A stretch of 64,000 bases of DNA from Sitta carolinensis (lineage: Eukaryota > Chordata > Aves > Passeriformes > Sittidae), in assembly GCA_032173965.1 (NCBI GenBank), contig JAVUNC010000019.1, positions 16,484,234 through 16,548,233 of the forward strand, read 5' to 3'. The notes under the pieces are model-generated. The model saw only the letters and a program-made list of their open reading frames with translations. It searched no databases and was not told where the DNA came from. This document shows, piece after piece, positions 27,201 through 40,000 of the stretch. Positions within the stretch are counted from its first letter, which is position 1. Every line of letters starts with the position of its first letter. Both the position numbers and the translations under genes were made by a program.

Positions 27201-28911
27201 AGACTCCTCCCTCAGAGGGATTAAGTCATTCTTTAAGATGACAAAGACCTGAGATCCAAAACTTGAGGGTAAAGTACGTCTTCTATTTATTGTACACAGA
27301 ATTTTTATGGATTTCCAGCAGATTTTCTTGAATAAGGAATTCCAGATCTCATAAACTGAGAGCTTGTGAGACTGTAAAGGAATATACTTTTAAACTTAAC
27401 AGAAGTGTTGTTTTGAAGGGAAGAAAGGAGAAAACAAACAAGGCGACAGAAAATAAATCCCTTAAAACCATTGAAGCACACAAGTTGCATTTCCCGTTCA
27501 GGAAAGCATCCCTAAACAGAACAATTACATGTTGTCCATAAAAAGGATGGATTTCAGTATGTAAGTGTGGTCAGAGTCTGGATTGTCAGCCTTCTAGAAA
27601 ATAAACCCGTCCAAGTACATCTACTGAATATTTCTGAATTGACGAAATCCAATTGTAACAAAGTTCAAAAGGGAGATTTTTTGTCTTTGTTCACTCTTTT
27701 AAAATACACTCCCCATGCAAAAAAAGAGTATAAATGAAGTATAAAATAAATTCCCACTAGGTGCTAGAGGTACTCACTTCCTTGTGACTTGTTAACTGAC
27801 AAAACATTTCTGAGTTAAACATTGATTTTCCTTTGCTTCGTTTCATTCCTGTCTTGAGCAATGCCTCGGATGGTGGGATTACAAACAGCTCTCATTTCCT
27901 GTTTCATGGACTTCAGAACCATTAGGGCCTTTCTCCAGTAAAGCTGCAACAGCCCAGTGAGAGAACATCTCCAGAGAGTGCTTTGAGACTGAAGTGGTTA
28001 AAGTTAGCAGAGGTGAGATCTGGCCCACTATCTGGCAGGAAATAGTTTTGCAGAGATAACTGAATGGAATTCTGTGGCATGCAAAATACATACGGTCATA
28101 TTAGATAGTCTTAAGTTTCCTTCTCCTCTCAAATCCATTAATTCAGTAAAGTTTCCTTGGTAAATGAAGGAGTAACTTTTGACAGGACCCAGATCTATTT
28201 GCATCTTCACTAAATGTCTGCTGTACCTCTTGAATTCAATACTGTCCAACTTTAAATTAACTTCACTGTGATTTACTTATTTCCATTTATGAAAGCACTC
28301 ACAAAAATTAATAAAATAAATACTACATCTTATGAAAAACATTTAAAAAGTAAAATGTCAGTGCAGTAGACAAAGCACAGAACAAAAATCTTGTGAATTT
28401 TGGGTCTGCTTTGCTACTTGCTCCCAGGTGCTGATACTTAATTTTTCTGCCTTGTTTCTTTTCTTGACAGTAGAAAAAAAAAGCTGTTGCTTGCTTTTTT
28501 CTCAATCATATTGTAAAAATTGGTCATTTTGTGCTTATTTTGTTTATTTAGTTTAATCAAACGTGCCCTCATCCAGCAAAGTTCCTAACATATATTCCAC
28601 AAAAACAAACAGCCTTTTTTAAGAACAGAACACCTTGAACATGACCTTCACAACTACAAACTTTTGTCTTGCTTTCTGTGCACTCCCTAAGGTTTCCCAG
28701 TACATTAAGGGTTTTTTAGTAAAATGGATTTCCTCTTTTATGTTTGCAATGAAACCCCACCTCTAAGAGAAAACCTGCCCTTCAGTTTGGCTTCTCTGGG
28801 TAGAGTGAAAACTGCACCATTGAATGCAGGGAGAGAAAAGCTCGTTGGGAGAGATATAGGGGAGACAAGCAGGGTTTTATTTTTCTTCCTCAATAAGAAG
28901 AGTAATAGAGT
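18246..28911. other. Intergenic DNA
   Basis: Mostly AT-rich with no recognised gene. The longest open frame is 193 codons (20374-20955): no known family, AT-rich composition, and no splice or promoter context. A 24-nt T run is listed separately. A POU-type octamer ATTTGCAT lies at 26948-26955 in a stretch that may be regulatory. Confidence 0.65.
21940..21963. repeat. 24-nt poly-T run
   Basis: Twenty-four consecutive T residues, with no adjacent sign of a retroposed body. Simple homopolymer. Confidence 0.9.
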
Positions 28912-29075
28912 GACAGAATCATAAAAACTCCAGCTTTGGTTGGAGGGACCTTAAAGATGATCCAGTTTCAAACCCCTTGCCATGAGTAGGGATACCTTCT
29001 ATTAGACCAGGTTGCTCAAAGCCCCATCCAACCTGGCCTCGAACATATCCAGGGATGGGGCAGCCACAACGATAA
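28912..29075 (-). mobile_element. Short CR1 LINE 3' fragment
   Basis: The + strand shows 'gacagaatcata', then 'ttggttggagggaccttaa', 'gatgatccagtttcaaacc', 'agaccaggttgctcaaagcc', 'catccaacctggcctcgaac' and 'cagggatggggcagccac'. This is the reverse complement of the last ~160 nt of avian CR1, with the 3' end at the left. It is strongly 5'-truncated. Confidence 0.9.
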
Positions 29076-31043
29076 CAAAGACAATATTCTGTCTGGAAGA
29101 AGGAAGAAGTTAAAAATCCCACCAAAGTCAAAGCCCTTCAGAGAGACAGGGTAGTGATAAGAGAAGCTAAAGCAGCAACTTTCCTTCCCAGCTAACAGGA
29201 TCATATTCTTCTTCCAGGGAATGTCTGATTCTGAAGCCAAAGATGATTTATATAGTTTGGTTAACCGAGGCAGGGGAGGCAGACTATTAAATGTGCAGGA
29301 GTACTATATTGAACAAGGACAGAGAAAAAAGATGGAAATGTTCTGTTATTAATTGATAGCTGAAAACACAAGCTGGTATGAGGATCAAGCTGATACTGTA
29401 GTGTAGGGGTGGAGGAAGAGACAGAGAAATACTATTAGAAGATTTAGGAATAACCCAACTAGGACTTGCCAAGAAAAGGAAGCCACTTTATCCAAAGGAA
29501 AACTTAGGGTACAGGGACAGTTCTGACTGTATGAGACAACATACTGATAAAGAGAGACCTCCTACAGAAACATCAGTCTGCAAAAACAAGACAGAGTTTG
29601 GGAACAAGAGAAACCAAGAAAACATCTGGTATTTGGGAAGAGATACCAGAACTGCAGTGGCTCGCATCATTTTGGCATCTGCAAGCTCTTGAAGGGAGGT
29701 ACTGGAGAAAGTCCAGTACAAAGTCAATGGCCACTGCATGACAAGCCTGGAGAGGTTGTAGGACATGAGATAATGCTGCAGAGGATCCACTGGTGGCTGA
29801 GAAAATTGATCGTTTCATTCAAGTTGGACAGAAATGTGCAAGACAGTTCAACGTCAGAAAAAGCAGTATTTGTTCTACTAATATTGCTACTCAAAATTAG
29901 AAATGAACATAGAGAACACAGACAAAAAGTCAAAACTCTCCTTTTTATTAAGGAAATGTAAATTAAGCCTTGAGGTAGACAAAGTAGAAAGATATATCTT
30001 TTTAGTACCAAGAGAAAATAACTGCTCCAGTAAAAATCATGTTCTCACTTCTTCTCAGGAGTGTAAATTCACTGCAAGGTTATGGGACAGGAACAAATAA
30101 AGACTTTGATGTAAACTTTTCAGGACAAGCAACTTCTCTGAGCATACAAAACTCAGAGAGCCCAAACACGTGATGTTGTACATTCCCTGGAAGCTGCTAA
30201 AATATTTGAATGTTATTGTTTGAGAATAAGCAGGAAAGCCAAAAGTCAGTTCAACCATCAGTTCAGATTGAGGGGTGAAATAGTTTTTTCAGCTGTGTAT
30301 GGGCACCTCCATTCTTCTCCAAAAAAAGAGAAATCTAAACCCCAACCTTCAAATATGCTCACTCAAGCAGTGGAAGAGATCAGATCCATTGGGAGAGTCA
30401 TGTGTGATGTGAGCGTAAGGCTCAGTCAAACCATCCAACCCTGATCTGAGAGGACAATGGCAGGGAACAGGACACAAAGGCAAAACAGGAGTTAAAAACC
30501 AGGAAAAAATGAAGGGACAAGTTAGAGGAGCCAGATTCAAGGTGTGACTGCAGACTTAAATCTGATTCCCCTTGGAAATGTCTAAGGTGGGTACCTGCAT
30601 GGCCTCGACAGCTGGGTGCTAAGGTTTCTGAAGGCTCACAGAACACTGTAGGGACACATCCTGAACACTGAATGAACATTACTGATCAGTTAATAGATAT
30701 TTAGACAAACACACACACACACAAAAGTTGCTGTTAGGTCGGTGTTTTGTGGTAAATGAACACTCTTTCTTATGAGCAAGTTGGAATTTCATGTCACACA
30801 CTCATATGAAGAAAATCTGGCTCTGTCAAGGCACTGGCTTCAAGCAATCTCTGCATGGCAGAGGACTGGATGCTACTCTTGCTTTTTACACGTTTCTCAG
30901 GCATGAGAGTCCTCTGCCAAAACTTGCAAGGTTGTATCTATCTCAAGTTCATGGTGGATGAGGTAAGGCCCTGCTCACTCTGATGTAATCTGAAATAAAT
31001 GGGATGGACAAGGGATCAGATTAAAGAAGTGGGTCAGATCTGC

Positions 31044-31107
31044 TGCTGGCGCTGCTCCACTGACGTCAATGGAACTAAGCTGATTTACACCAGCTGAGTA
31101 TCTGTCC
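31044..31107. repeat. Old amniote dispersed-repeat motif (tentative)
   Basis: The text 'cactgacgtcaatgg' followed by 'ctgatttacaccagctgag' and 'tatctg' resembles a short motif I recall as widely dispersed in reptile and bird genomes. I cannot name the family with certainty. Similar shorter pieces occur near 22,515 and 58,260. Confidence 0.4.
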
Positions 31108-33059
31108 TGGAGGTTTCCATGCATTTAGACAAAATAAATAAAAATGTACATTAAAAGCTCCCCTTGGTAGATCCCAAGTCCAAACGCCTCATTCCTAAAT
31201 AGAGTAAATAAATTACAAGAAAGCAGTTACTGTTGGCATCACTCGTTACAAGTCAACAATGAGCAGAATAAAGGTCAGGCCACCCTAAATCTTTAATTGC
31301 TCCTTGCACCCCTGAGTGAGAGAGAAACTGATATTTCAGCACAAAATCACCTTAACTCTGACCCAAAACAAATATCTTAGCAGTAACTGTTCCTGGAATG
31401 AACAGGTGCTCTCCTTTGCCTCATAAAACATTAACTTCCATCCCCATCAGGCAACTGAGGCTACAAAATAAAGTTTAGCTTCAGTCCAGAAGTGGGCCAT
31501 ACCTTTAGTGCTGAAGAAAATCAAGGTTTGTGTTCTACAGACAGGAATGCAAACACTCTCTGAAAACAAATCTAAATGCACAGATTAACTTTCAGGTGTT
31601 CCTCAGACTTATGTTCACACCCCCACATCCTTATCCTAACTCAAATATAATTTCCTTTGGAAAATGTCTTTATAATTGCTGTACTTCTAAATAATACTTT
31701 GGAAATGTTACAGGCAGACAACATGTGTGCATTGGCAACACTTTGTAACTTCGTCCCCAAAGAGGAAATATTTAGCTGTTGATAATGTAAAACCACCCTA
31801 AGAAATGGAAAATCAGCCTTTTTAAAATTAAATTATAAATCATACAATTTTTTGCATCCAGGAAAAATAGGCTATATCCTCAGATTGTTGGACATCAGTG
31901 TTGTCCTCTGGAAATTACATAGCTTTGCCATTCACACCAAGTGAGTGTTTGCTTTGGTGCATTTATAACACCAAAAAAATCAACCATACCTCAGTTATTC
32001 AGGGAGACTAACCTAGACAGGCGGAATTTCAGAAATACTTGTGTTCATGAATGACCCCAAACTGTGTGTATTCCATACAGAAGCACTCTGTTTCCAGTTT
32101 ACCTCAATCTCAGCAATTCAGAGGTTCTTCTGGTCACATCGTGTCAATATAAAGCACAGATATTTCTGCTGAGGACTGAAAGAGAGCTGAAGTTTTATCA
32201 CATTTTAAAAGTCCATCAGAAATCCTACGTTCAAGAAGCAGCCAAAGTGATTTGCTGGACATGCAAATTCAGGCAGGCATCTCCCAGGTCTCTACTGATT
32301 GTGTTTCACACAATAAACTTAGGTGTAATTTGAATATATAATCTCAAAAAAAAAAAAAAATTTGCTAAGTAGATAGATCTATTTGTTGTTTTTTTCTCAT
32401 GGTAAAACAACTTTTCTACTCGCCAGGCTCAGTTTTGAGGTCTTACTGACACTCCAGCTTTCTGCTGGAGTCTTGGGGTTCAATCCATACCTGCTTTGTG
32501 CTGCAGAGAGCAGGAGTGAGGATGCAAACCTGGCAAGGCTGACTTGCTGGTCTAATCCTTCCTCCCCTACCTGCAGTTACCAAAGCCTTCTATGTGTTTG
32601 TGCACTAGAAACCCCCCCTCTCCAAACATCCACCCTGTGAAGTTGTATGCAAATAAACCTTGTGCTGAAACCATGTTGCCAGCATTCTTAAAATGTTACA
32701 GCTAAGCACAGAATTTGACCTATAGTACAAGCGGAGGAAAAGTTCAAACACAAAATGACATATCCCTTCCACAATCTGAATTCCAATAATTTCCTTTTCC
32801 CAGTGCAGCACAGATTCTCAACAGATAGAGAACAGCAGACAGAACTTTGCCAGTTTTTATTTTATTTTTTTATTACCCGTAAAATTTCTTAAAGCAATTG
32901 TACAGATTTCAGGCTTCCCTTTGATCACTCTTTGCAACAATGACTCCAGGCCTTTGCCTAGGTATGATTCCTCAATCCCAACACATACAATGGAAGTGCC
33001 CTAGCCCACAGAAAGCCTTCTCATTAAAGCTCTAATCTGTTCCACTACATTCTTGCAAG

Positions 33060-33420
33060 ACAGAATTATCCAGCTTTAAAGCATGCCTCAATAGCGAGCC
33101 GTAATAAGACTGATAGAAACAGCTTAAGTAATTGGATTGCTATATGGTATTGAATGTCTGACAACAAAAGATATCAATCTCTATTCTACTACTGAATCTT
33201 TGTTCCAGCAATGAATTCATTTAGTAATGCACTTGGAGGCTTGCAGTCCCTGCAGGAGAAATAACAGACTGCGGACACAAAGGCAGGGCCATCTGATGAG
33301 CACGGAGAAAGCGACTGTGCCATTCCAAGAAGTTAATTACAGCGAACAAAAGCACAAGACTATGACTTGTTGACCATTACCATAATCACATTACTACAGT
33401 CTTCTTCTATTCCCAGCAGC
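33060..33420. promoter_or_regulatory. Possible conserved regulatory element (unverified)
   Basis: A 360-bp stretch with a dense mix of homeodomain-type sites (GTAATAAG, AAGTAATTGG, AGTTAATTACAG), a CATTCCA TEAD-like site and a CATCTG E-box. No simple sequence and no repeat signature, unlike its flanks. The texture suggests a conserved enhancer of JAG1, but this is inference without alignment. Confidence 0.35.
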
Positions 33421-33588
33421 AGAGGGTCTATTCTTTCCTTCCATTTGGCACCGTGCATCATACTTGTGTTTTGTCACCTGAAATGTATTGTTGAACAGAC
33501 CTCCCTCTAAAGATAGCTAGAAATGTCACACTGTTTCTTTTGCAATTTATCCTTTGGAGGTGATTTATAAAGGCTCTAAGTTGATTAC

Positions 33589-33608
33589 TTTTTTTTTTTT
33601 TTTTTTTT
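33589..33608. repeat. 20-nt poly-T run
   Basis: Twenty consecutive T residues. Simple homopolymer; the minus-strand poly-Lys frame across it is an artefact. Confidence 0.9.
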
Positions 33609-33820
33609 AACTTTGAACTAAGGCTCCCAAGATTTCCTGCAAATGAAAATTTGTAAGAATGTTTTTGCCTACGAAACTTTGGGCTTGTGACACACAACAC
33701 TTGTATGATTTATGTATTTTCTGGTAACACAGACACAGTAAAACAATTCATGACATACTGTCTACAACCTCGCCACTTTTGGAGTTAAACATATCCCATG
33801 CTCACATGCAAAGTAAAAGA

Positions 33821-34010
33821 GGGTAGATTTAGACTGGATAAAAAGAAGACATTTTTAACAATGAGGTGGTTTTTACATTCAGGGTGAGGCTGGAAGGGTC
33901 TCTAAGCAACCTGATCTGGTTGAAGATGTCCCTGCTCCTTGCAAGGGGGTTTGACTATGTGACCTTTAAGATTCCCCCCCAACCCAAACCATCCTATCAA
34001 TTTAATCAAT
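33821..34010 (+). mobile_element. CR1 LINE 3' fragment, internally deleted
   Basis: The + strand follows the CR1 sense 3' end: 'tagatttagactggat', 'aagaagacatttttaacaat', 'gaggctggaagggtctct', 'agcaacctgatctggt', 'gatgtccctgctcc', 'gggggtttgactatgtgacc' and 'cccaacccaaaccatccta'. The segment between the peak-region and tail blocks is shorter than in the consensus, suggesting an internal deletion. Its orientation is opposite to the other three CR1 copies. Confidence 0.85.
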
Positions 34011-37000
34011 TCTAACAATTCAACAAACCCTGATTTACCCCCACAATAAGGTCCTGTCTAATAACATCTAACAAATACTTTGTTTCAGACAAAAGCAAGT
34101 TCTAAGGCTTGATGACTTGACAGAAATGGCACTGGGATGCAGTGTTTCCTTATCTATTACACACATCAACAAACCCAGCAGTTGGAGTACCTTGAATTGA
34201 GGGGGCTCGGTGGAATCTGTGCCTGAGAAACCCTCAGCTTTCAATTCCATGTGCCAGGAGGGGGCACATTTTTAACTGGTGTACATCAGCCTAGCACAAA
34301 ACTAATATATCTGGTTCCAATAACTCCACACATTTCATACAAAATACAACCAAAATAAAAAGTAGATAGATGTCTTCTTCTTCAAAGTAGCTTAAATGGC
34401 ACAGCGAATTAATTTCTAACCACTTAAAACCATTCAAATGCTGCTGTGCCAAACACTGCATGAATTTCTTTTTTAGCACTACAATCAGCTCCAAAAGAGC
34501 TGTAAATGCTGCTTTTCCCAGTTTAGAAGACAGGGAGAAATGGGATTATTTGCAACAGAAAAGACCAGAGCAGTGTCCATTCCTCCTAGATTTTCACTCA
34601 GAGACAAAATCTTCAAGTGAACTCCAAGAAAAGGGAAAAAACCCAACAAAAACATGGGAGAATACCAGGATCACAAACTTTCCCTGGCATTCAGCTCCTG
34701 GACAGGAAAAAAACAGTTAAGTAGCAGGAACCTGCCTTCAATCCATAATGAATTAATGCACAAATGACCCAAATTCTCTGTTATTTAACTTAAGTATCAT
34801 AAATTAGCAGGACACCTTTTAACTAGCCAGCCAGGGAATCGAGAGTGCAGTCATAGGAGCCACTGAATTGCCAAGAGCTATTGAACCCTCAAGTCTCAAA
34901 AGAAGCTGTAGTGTATCCAAATCCTACCGCACCCATGGATGAACACCTCAGCTGGTCATTCCAGCCCACATCCTGTTCTGTAGGGAACCACCTCTGCCCC
35001 AGCACAGCTCCCAGCTGAAGGACAGGGAGGTTTAGTGAAGCAAGACTCTGCAGACCTCAGCTGACCAGTGTAATTCCTACTTTGCTAGAATGCGTCTCAC
35101 CCAAACCGATCCTTTTCACACCCTCAAAAAAAAATCCCCTGTAGACCAGCCAAACCCTGAAAAACTTCAACCAAAGCAGGACTTGCTAAAGAGGAGCAAC
35201 TGCCCAGCAGAGCCCTGAGGAGCCATGGGGTGACCACAGGGCAGTCTGATAAAAATCACCCACCATTGACTGGAATTGCTCTCTGTGGTACAGCCTGACA
35301 CACCACAGCACATTTCCTGTCATAAGCAGCCTGTATTCCAGCAACATCCCAGCAACACCAGAAAACCCCAAATACCCATCTTTCCTGGAGCATTTCTCCC
35401 TCCAGAATGCCAATGAACTACAGAGTGCTGGCCACAGAACCCCGTGTTCAGACACAGTAGCTGAGGCACCAAGTGGCAGTGCAGCTCACTGGTGAGTTAA
35501 ATCCACTGAGGGAAGTGGGGTCTCTGCTCAACAGGCCTCTTGTCTTTCAGCTGTGAATCCAAGAATCCCCAAAAAAGCTTAGTTTGAGTTGTGACAGCTT
35601 CTAAATCCAAGCCTGACTTTTTAATAGCAGCACTGCTTGTTTGGAAACACTGAGCATTATATACACTTCCCTATGCAGAGTGATGATTAGAATCAGCAGT
35701 GCTGTAGGCTCTCTTGAAACTTGCTGAAGATTTATTCTTTAAACCAGAGAATGATTTATTTCAACAATTATCTTCAGACAGATTAAGTTATGTACTTTCA
35801 GGGCTCTTATTCACCACAAAATTAAGAATACTGGGTGCCAGCCATGGAAGCCCTGTGAGTCTTTGGGACTCGGCGCTGACAGAGACTCATCCTGACCCAG
35901 GAGAAGGAGCTGTCTCTTTCCCATGGCCACAAAATGCCATCCCTGACCTTCTGCTTGGCTCCACCATTTGCACAAATCCTTTGGCTTCCCCCTACTTGAC
36001 CTCCTGCAAGTTGCAATGGACATATAAGGCACATGGCTCCCCAGGACCACACCAGGCATGCTCAGGGTCGGTGTCATGAGGGAAGAGCTAGACTGAAAGC
36101 ATTGACTGATTACAAGCCAGATGCCCCACAGCAACACAGCATTTCCTAAGAGTATGTTTTAAAATGCTCTAAAAGACCAAAGGTTTTTCAAGAGTGCAGT
36201 AGCTTCCAATAAGTGGAAAGTCTCCAACATGAATGTTGAGTGCATTTTTTTTTTTAAGAATAAAATTTAAGAAAGTTTTTCCTGCAACCAAGTTTTTCTC
36301 TCTTACAACAGAGGACCCTGGCTTCAGCTGGTAGTCTGAGAGAAAATTTATCATCATGTAAAGCCACTTTTGGCTTTGATGATCCTGTCTGAAAATTGAG
36401 AGGGAGGGAAGGTGTTGGGGAATACTTGCTGATGAATATTCTTTTCACCTCCAAGAGCCTTCAAATCCAAACTTAAAACAAGGGGTCCTTGCATCAAAAA
36501 GTTTTGGAAGAATGATTTGTGTCTTTCCCCCATCTCTGAAACCCAGATCTCTGCTTCATGCAGAAGAACCCTTGAATGCTGATTCTCCTTTTCCATTCCC
36601 GCTCCATTATTTCTGTGTCCCTTGATTTCAGCTTTTGCTCCCTTTATGGTTTTGCAGCTTTGACTCAGTAAACAAAAGCCAGCAGTTCTGTGTGTACTGG
36701 ACTTATTCCTGTTCCTTCACCACAGACCAAGGTCCCTTGACATGAGCCATTCACACTGCTCAGTGCTCAGTGTCAGCTGCAAGACACACTGAAATATGGA
36801 GAGTGAAAGCCCTCCTGAAACACATACTCCAGAATTAAAGATACCCAAATGGACAGGAAACTTTTAAATTGTAATGTGATCATCCTGTAGAAGACCACAG
36901 GCCCTGGACCAACAGATTTTCAGTACCACCATGATATGACTCTTTGTGAATTTACCTCTAGCAGCAGTATGAAAGATCATGCACAGGCTGAAAAGTCACT

Positions 37001-40000
37001 CTCAGTGCTGCAGCTCTTCTGTCATTTCAATTTTTCACTCAGACATAATTATTAAGTAGTAGCAGTATAAAACACCTACCTGGCTCAGCCAAGCCATCAC
37101 TTTCTTAGCAGCAGAATTCATTCTACTTGTACTTTGATAGTCTAAAACCTAAAAAGTAAGAGAGATGGATGAGATAAATGTTGTAAAGTCTTGTCTAGAC
37201 AGTTGTTTATAATATGTGGGTATTTAGTATACACTTTATTACTCTCCTAGGACAGTAGTGTCCATACTTAAGTTCCTTGTCTGAAATCCTGAATGCACAG
37301 GAAGGGGAGAAGAGCAGAAACAAGGGGGGGTCCAGTGACTGGCCAGTGAAGTGCCTAGGAAGCTTAAAGAAATGTCTGGGGAAAAAAGGCTGAGAACACT
37401 GGGATTGTGATTATTAAAGAAAATTATGTGAGAGTTACACAACAGATCAAACATACAGAAACTGAGCTGTGTCCTCTTCAGCTTCTCTCCTAACAAAAGA
37501 CAAAGGTTCTGTCAACTGAGCAGAAAGAATATATTTTAAAGTGATTTAAGAAAAGTCTCAATATCAATAAATAACCCGTGGAACTCTCTGCCAGGAAAAC
37601 AACAGGGAAACCACAAATGCTGCACTTCAAAACGAGTTAGTGTTATTTATGACAAGGTACAACTACAGGGTTATCAAGTCCTGTGATTCTCATCCAAATG
37701 ACTAACAAAAGGCTTGGGATACTTTTTAATTTAGGAAAATAATTAATTGCACTCTAATTTCTTTTCTCCTTATACTGACTGTTACCAACAAATGTTATCA
37801 CACTAGATATCTTATCTGGTAGGGCAGTGTTTGTGTTTCCCTATTGCTTTCCTCCTTATGTCACTGATTACTCTACAGTATGATGATCTTAACAGCATTT
37901 TCCTGTTTAAAAACTGTCCCTTTCAAGCTTAGAGTTGCCAGAAATCTCCCAAATGCAGGACTTGAATTGTGAAAATGCTGCTTATACAATTTTTTTTACG
38001 ATTATAGCTTTTTGTTGCCAAAACACCAATGACTATTTTGAGTGAGAATATTACTCTCGTGCTAACATATGCAAGCATAAGAGATACTGTGAAGGAACCA
38101 CACTGTAATAAAAGCAATAGCTATATTAACACTTCTGTAAAAGCAGCTGTTCCTAATTCTTAGGGATCTTTATGGACTTCTGAGTCTCTGGAAGTTTGGG
38201 GGAAGCTGTTTACTTACTTTATGAAAACCTCAAATTAAAGACTAATCAGTTTTAATTGTGGTCAAAGTTATCAAATATTTAATCATGTGTTTTAGAAAGC
38301 TGGGTCCTGATGAAAAGTGTGCAAAATAAAGACCGCACAGGTTCTTTTGGATCAGTTTTCAAGCTATGTTTATCAACACTGAGTCACCAGAATGAAAGAC
38401 CAGCCTTGAAAGCCTTGCACACAGCAAGTTATTTCAGCAAAAGAACCTCAGACAATTAATGTCTTCAGTTTCATGTTGAAGAGTATGTTTCATTTCCTGC
38501 CTGGATTGGTTTTGTGTAAGAACTAGGCTAAGTGCTTATTCCTAAGCAGGTTTTCTTACTCACTTTGATTTACTTTATCTCTCTATGCCACTTTTCCGCC
38601 TCAACTACTTAAATTTTCAGTTTTATGGACCAAGGATTATCTCCTGATTAACGTAGTTGATTTCTGATCTCAGTTATCAGTGCAAAATACAATCATCACA
38701 ATCTTACTGTAAGCTGTTTGTTTGCTGTCCCTAAAACAATTCCAAGGTGACTTCCCATATATCTGAGGCCAGCTAAACACTGGGATGTATAAAACCTCTT
38801 GGACTCAATAAGACATTTCCTGGAAACTTTGAAATACCCTGTATAAAATTACTCAGAAGCTGTCCAGTCTTCTTTAGAGCTGGTCTACTCTATGCCTTTC
38901 ATTAAGGTCTCTTCAACTTTCTCCAAACAATGAACTTCCTCCCAAAACCGGGCAAGCCCAACTTTTCTTCCTCTGGTGACCAGGATCACCCAGTTATTCT
39001 CTGGATGCAGAGTCCTGACCATATTTCAGATCTGCTGTCCATATATCTACCAAGATTGAAGCAGGTCACACATGGGAATTTATTCTGTATTTGGAAGGCA
39101 TCTCCTTGGGAATAAATTTGGCAAAGCTAACTTGATCTTAGGATAATCCTCTTTCAACAAAACATCCCACATTTTATGTTACCTGAAGTCACAAATATAA
39201 AGACCACATTGGAGTAGAATAACAGAAGTCACTGAACTGACTTACTCTTTTTGGAATGCCAGCTCGATTTTGCCAGGTCAGGTCTGACAGCTTTGCATTT
39301 TGTCACTTGATGTGGATAGGTTTAAACAACCTAAAACCAAGCCACGTACAAACTTCTGGACAGCAACAAATCTTCCCAATCCCTTGCCATCAATGCCTAC
39401 AGAGCATTCACAGCACCACAGGCACTCTTTCTCAGGGAAACATCATGCTTAGAATCACAGCACAGTGAACTGTCAAGTCTTATTTCCCTTCTTAATGGGT
39501 TAGCAAATGGGCTGGTGGCTTTTTACAAGCATCTAACTTGTGAATTGATAGTGTTTACCTTGGCTATTATTTTTAAGGAAGCCTACTCTGGCCACAGTAC
39601 AAACATCCCTTTTGCTGTAGGCTGTCCCTTTGTCTGGCAGTCCCAGGCTTGGAGCCTATTGACTGGTCCAGTGCTCATGCAGAGAGGAGCTTCCCCGGAC
39701 ACAGAGCTCAAACTTTCACTGGTCTCCATTCAAGCTAAAAGTGGCCACTTTAAAAAAAAGTTCAAAGAACGGGCAAACAATTCCGGAGTCCTAGAGAAAT
39801 AAAACATTGCTAGAGGAAATCTCTGTCTGGTGCAAACAAACCTCAATTGGTACAGTGGGAAAACATTGTTTTCCACTCACCCCTGAGCTATCCCAGTGAG
39901 AGTCTTCAGAAGAGCAGCATTCCTCCAGACCCCTGCCCTCTCCACAAGGAGCAGGCATCGTTTGTACACCGCCCAGGGGAAGATGGGAGGGTGAAATGTG

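Larger units (their letters stand above)
29076..33820. other. Intergenic DNA
   Basis: No gene recognised. Overlapping short frames near 29.5-30.7 kb lie on both strands and resemble no known protein. A short AC run (30709-30723), a dispersed-repeat-like motif near 31.05 kb, a 20-nt T run and a possible conserved element near 33.1-33.4 kb are inside; the last three are listed separately. Confidence 0.65.

Noticed and set aside
29488..30679. Cluster of overlapping short ORFs on both strands, considered as a possible retroviral remnant
   Set aside because: No reverse transcriptase, protease, primer-binding site or LTR ends could be recognised; the frames resemble no known protein.
37560..37690. 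Possible ancient CR1-like piece ('gtggaactctctgccagg')
   Set aside because: Only one short phrase resembles the family; the flanks do not follow in order, so it was not called.
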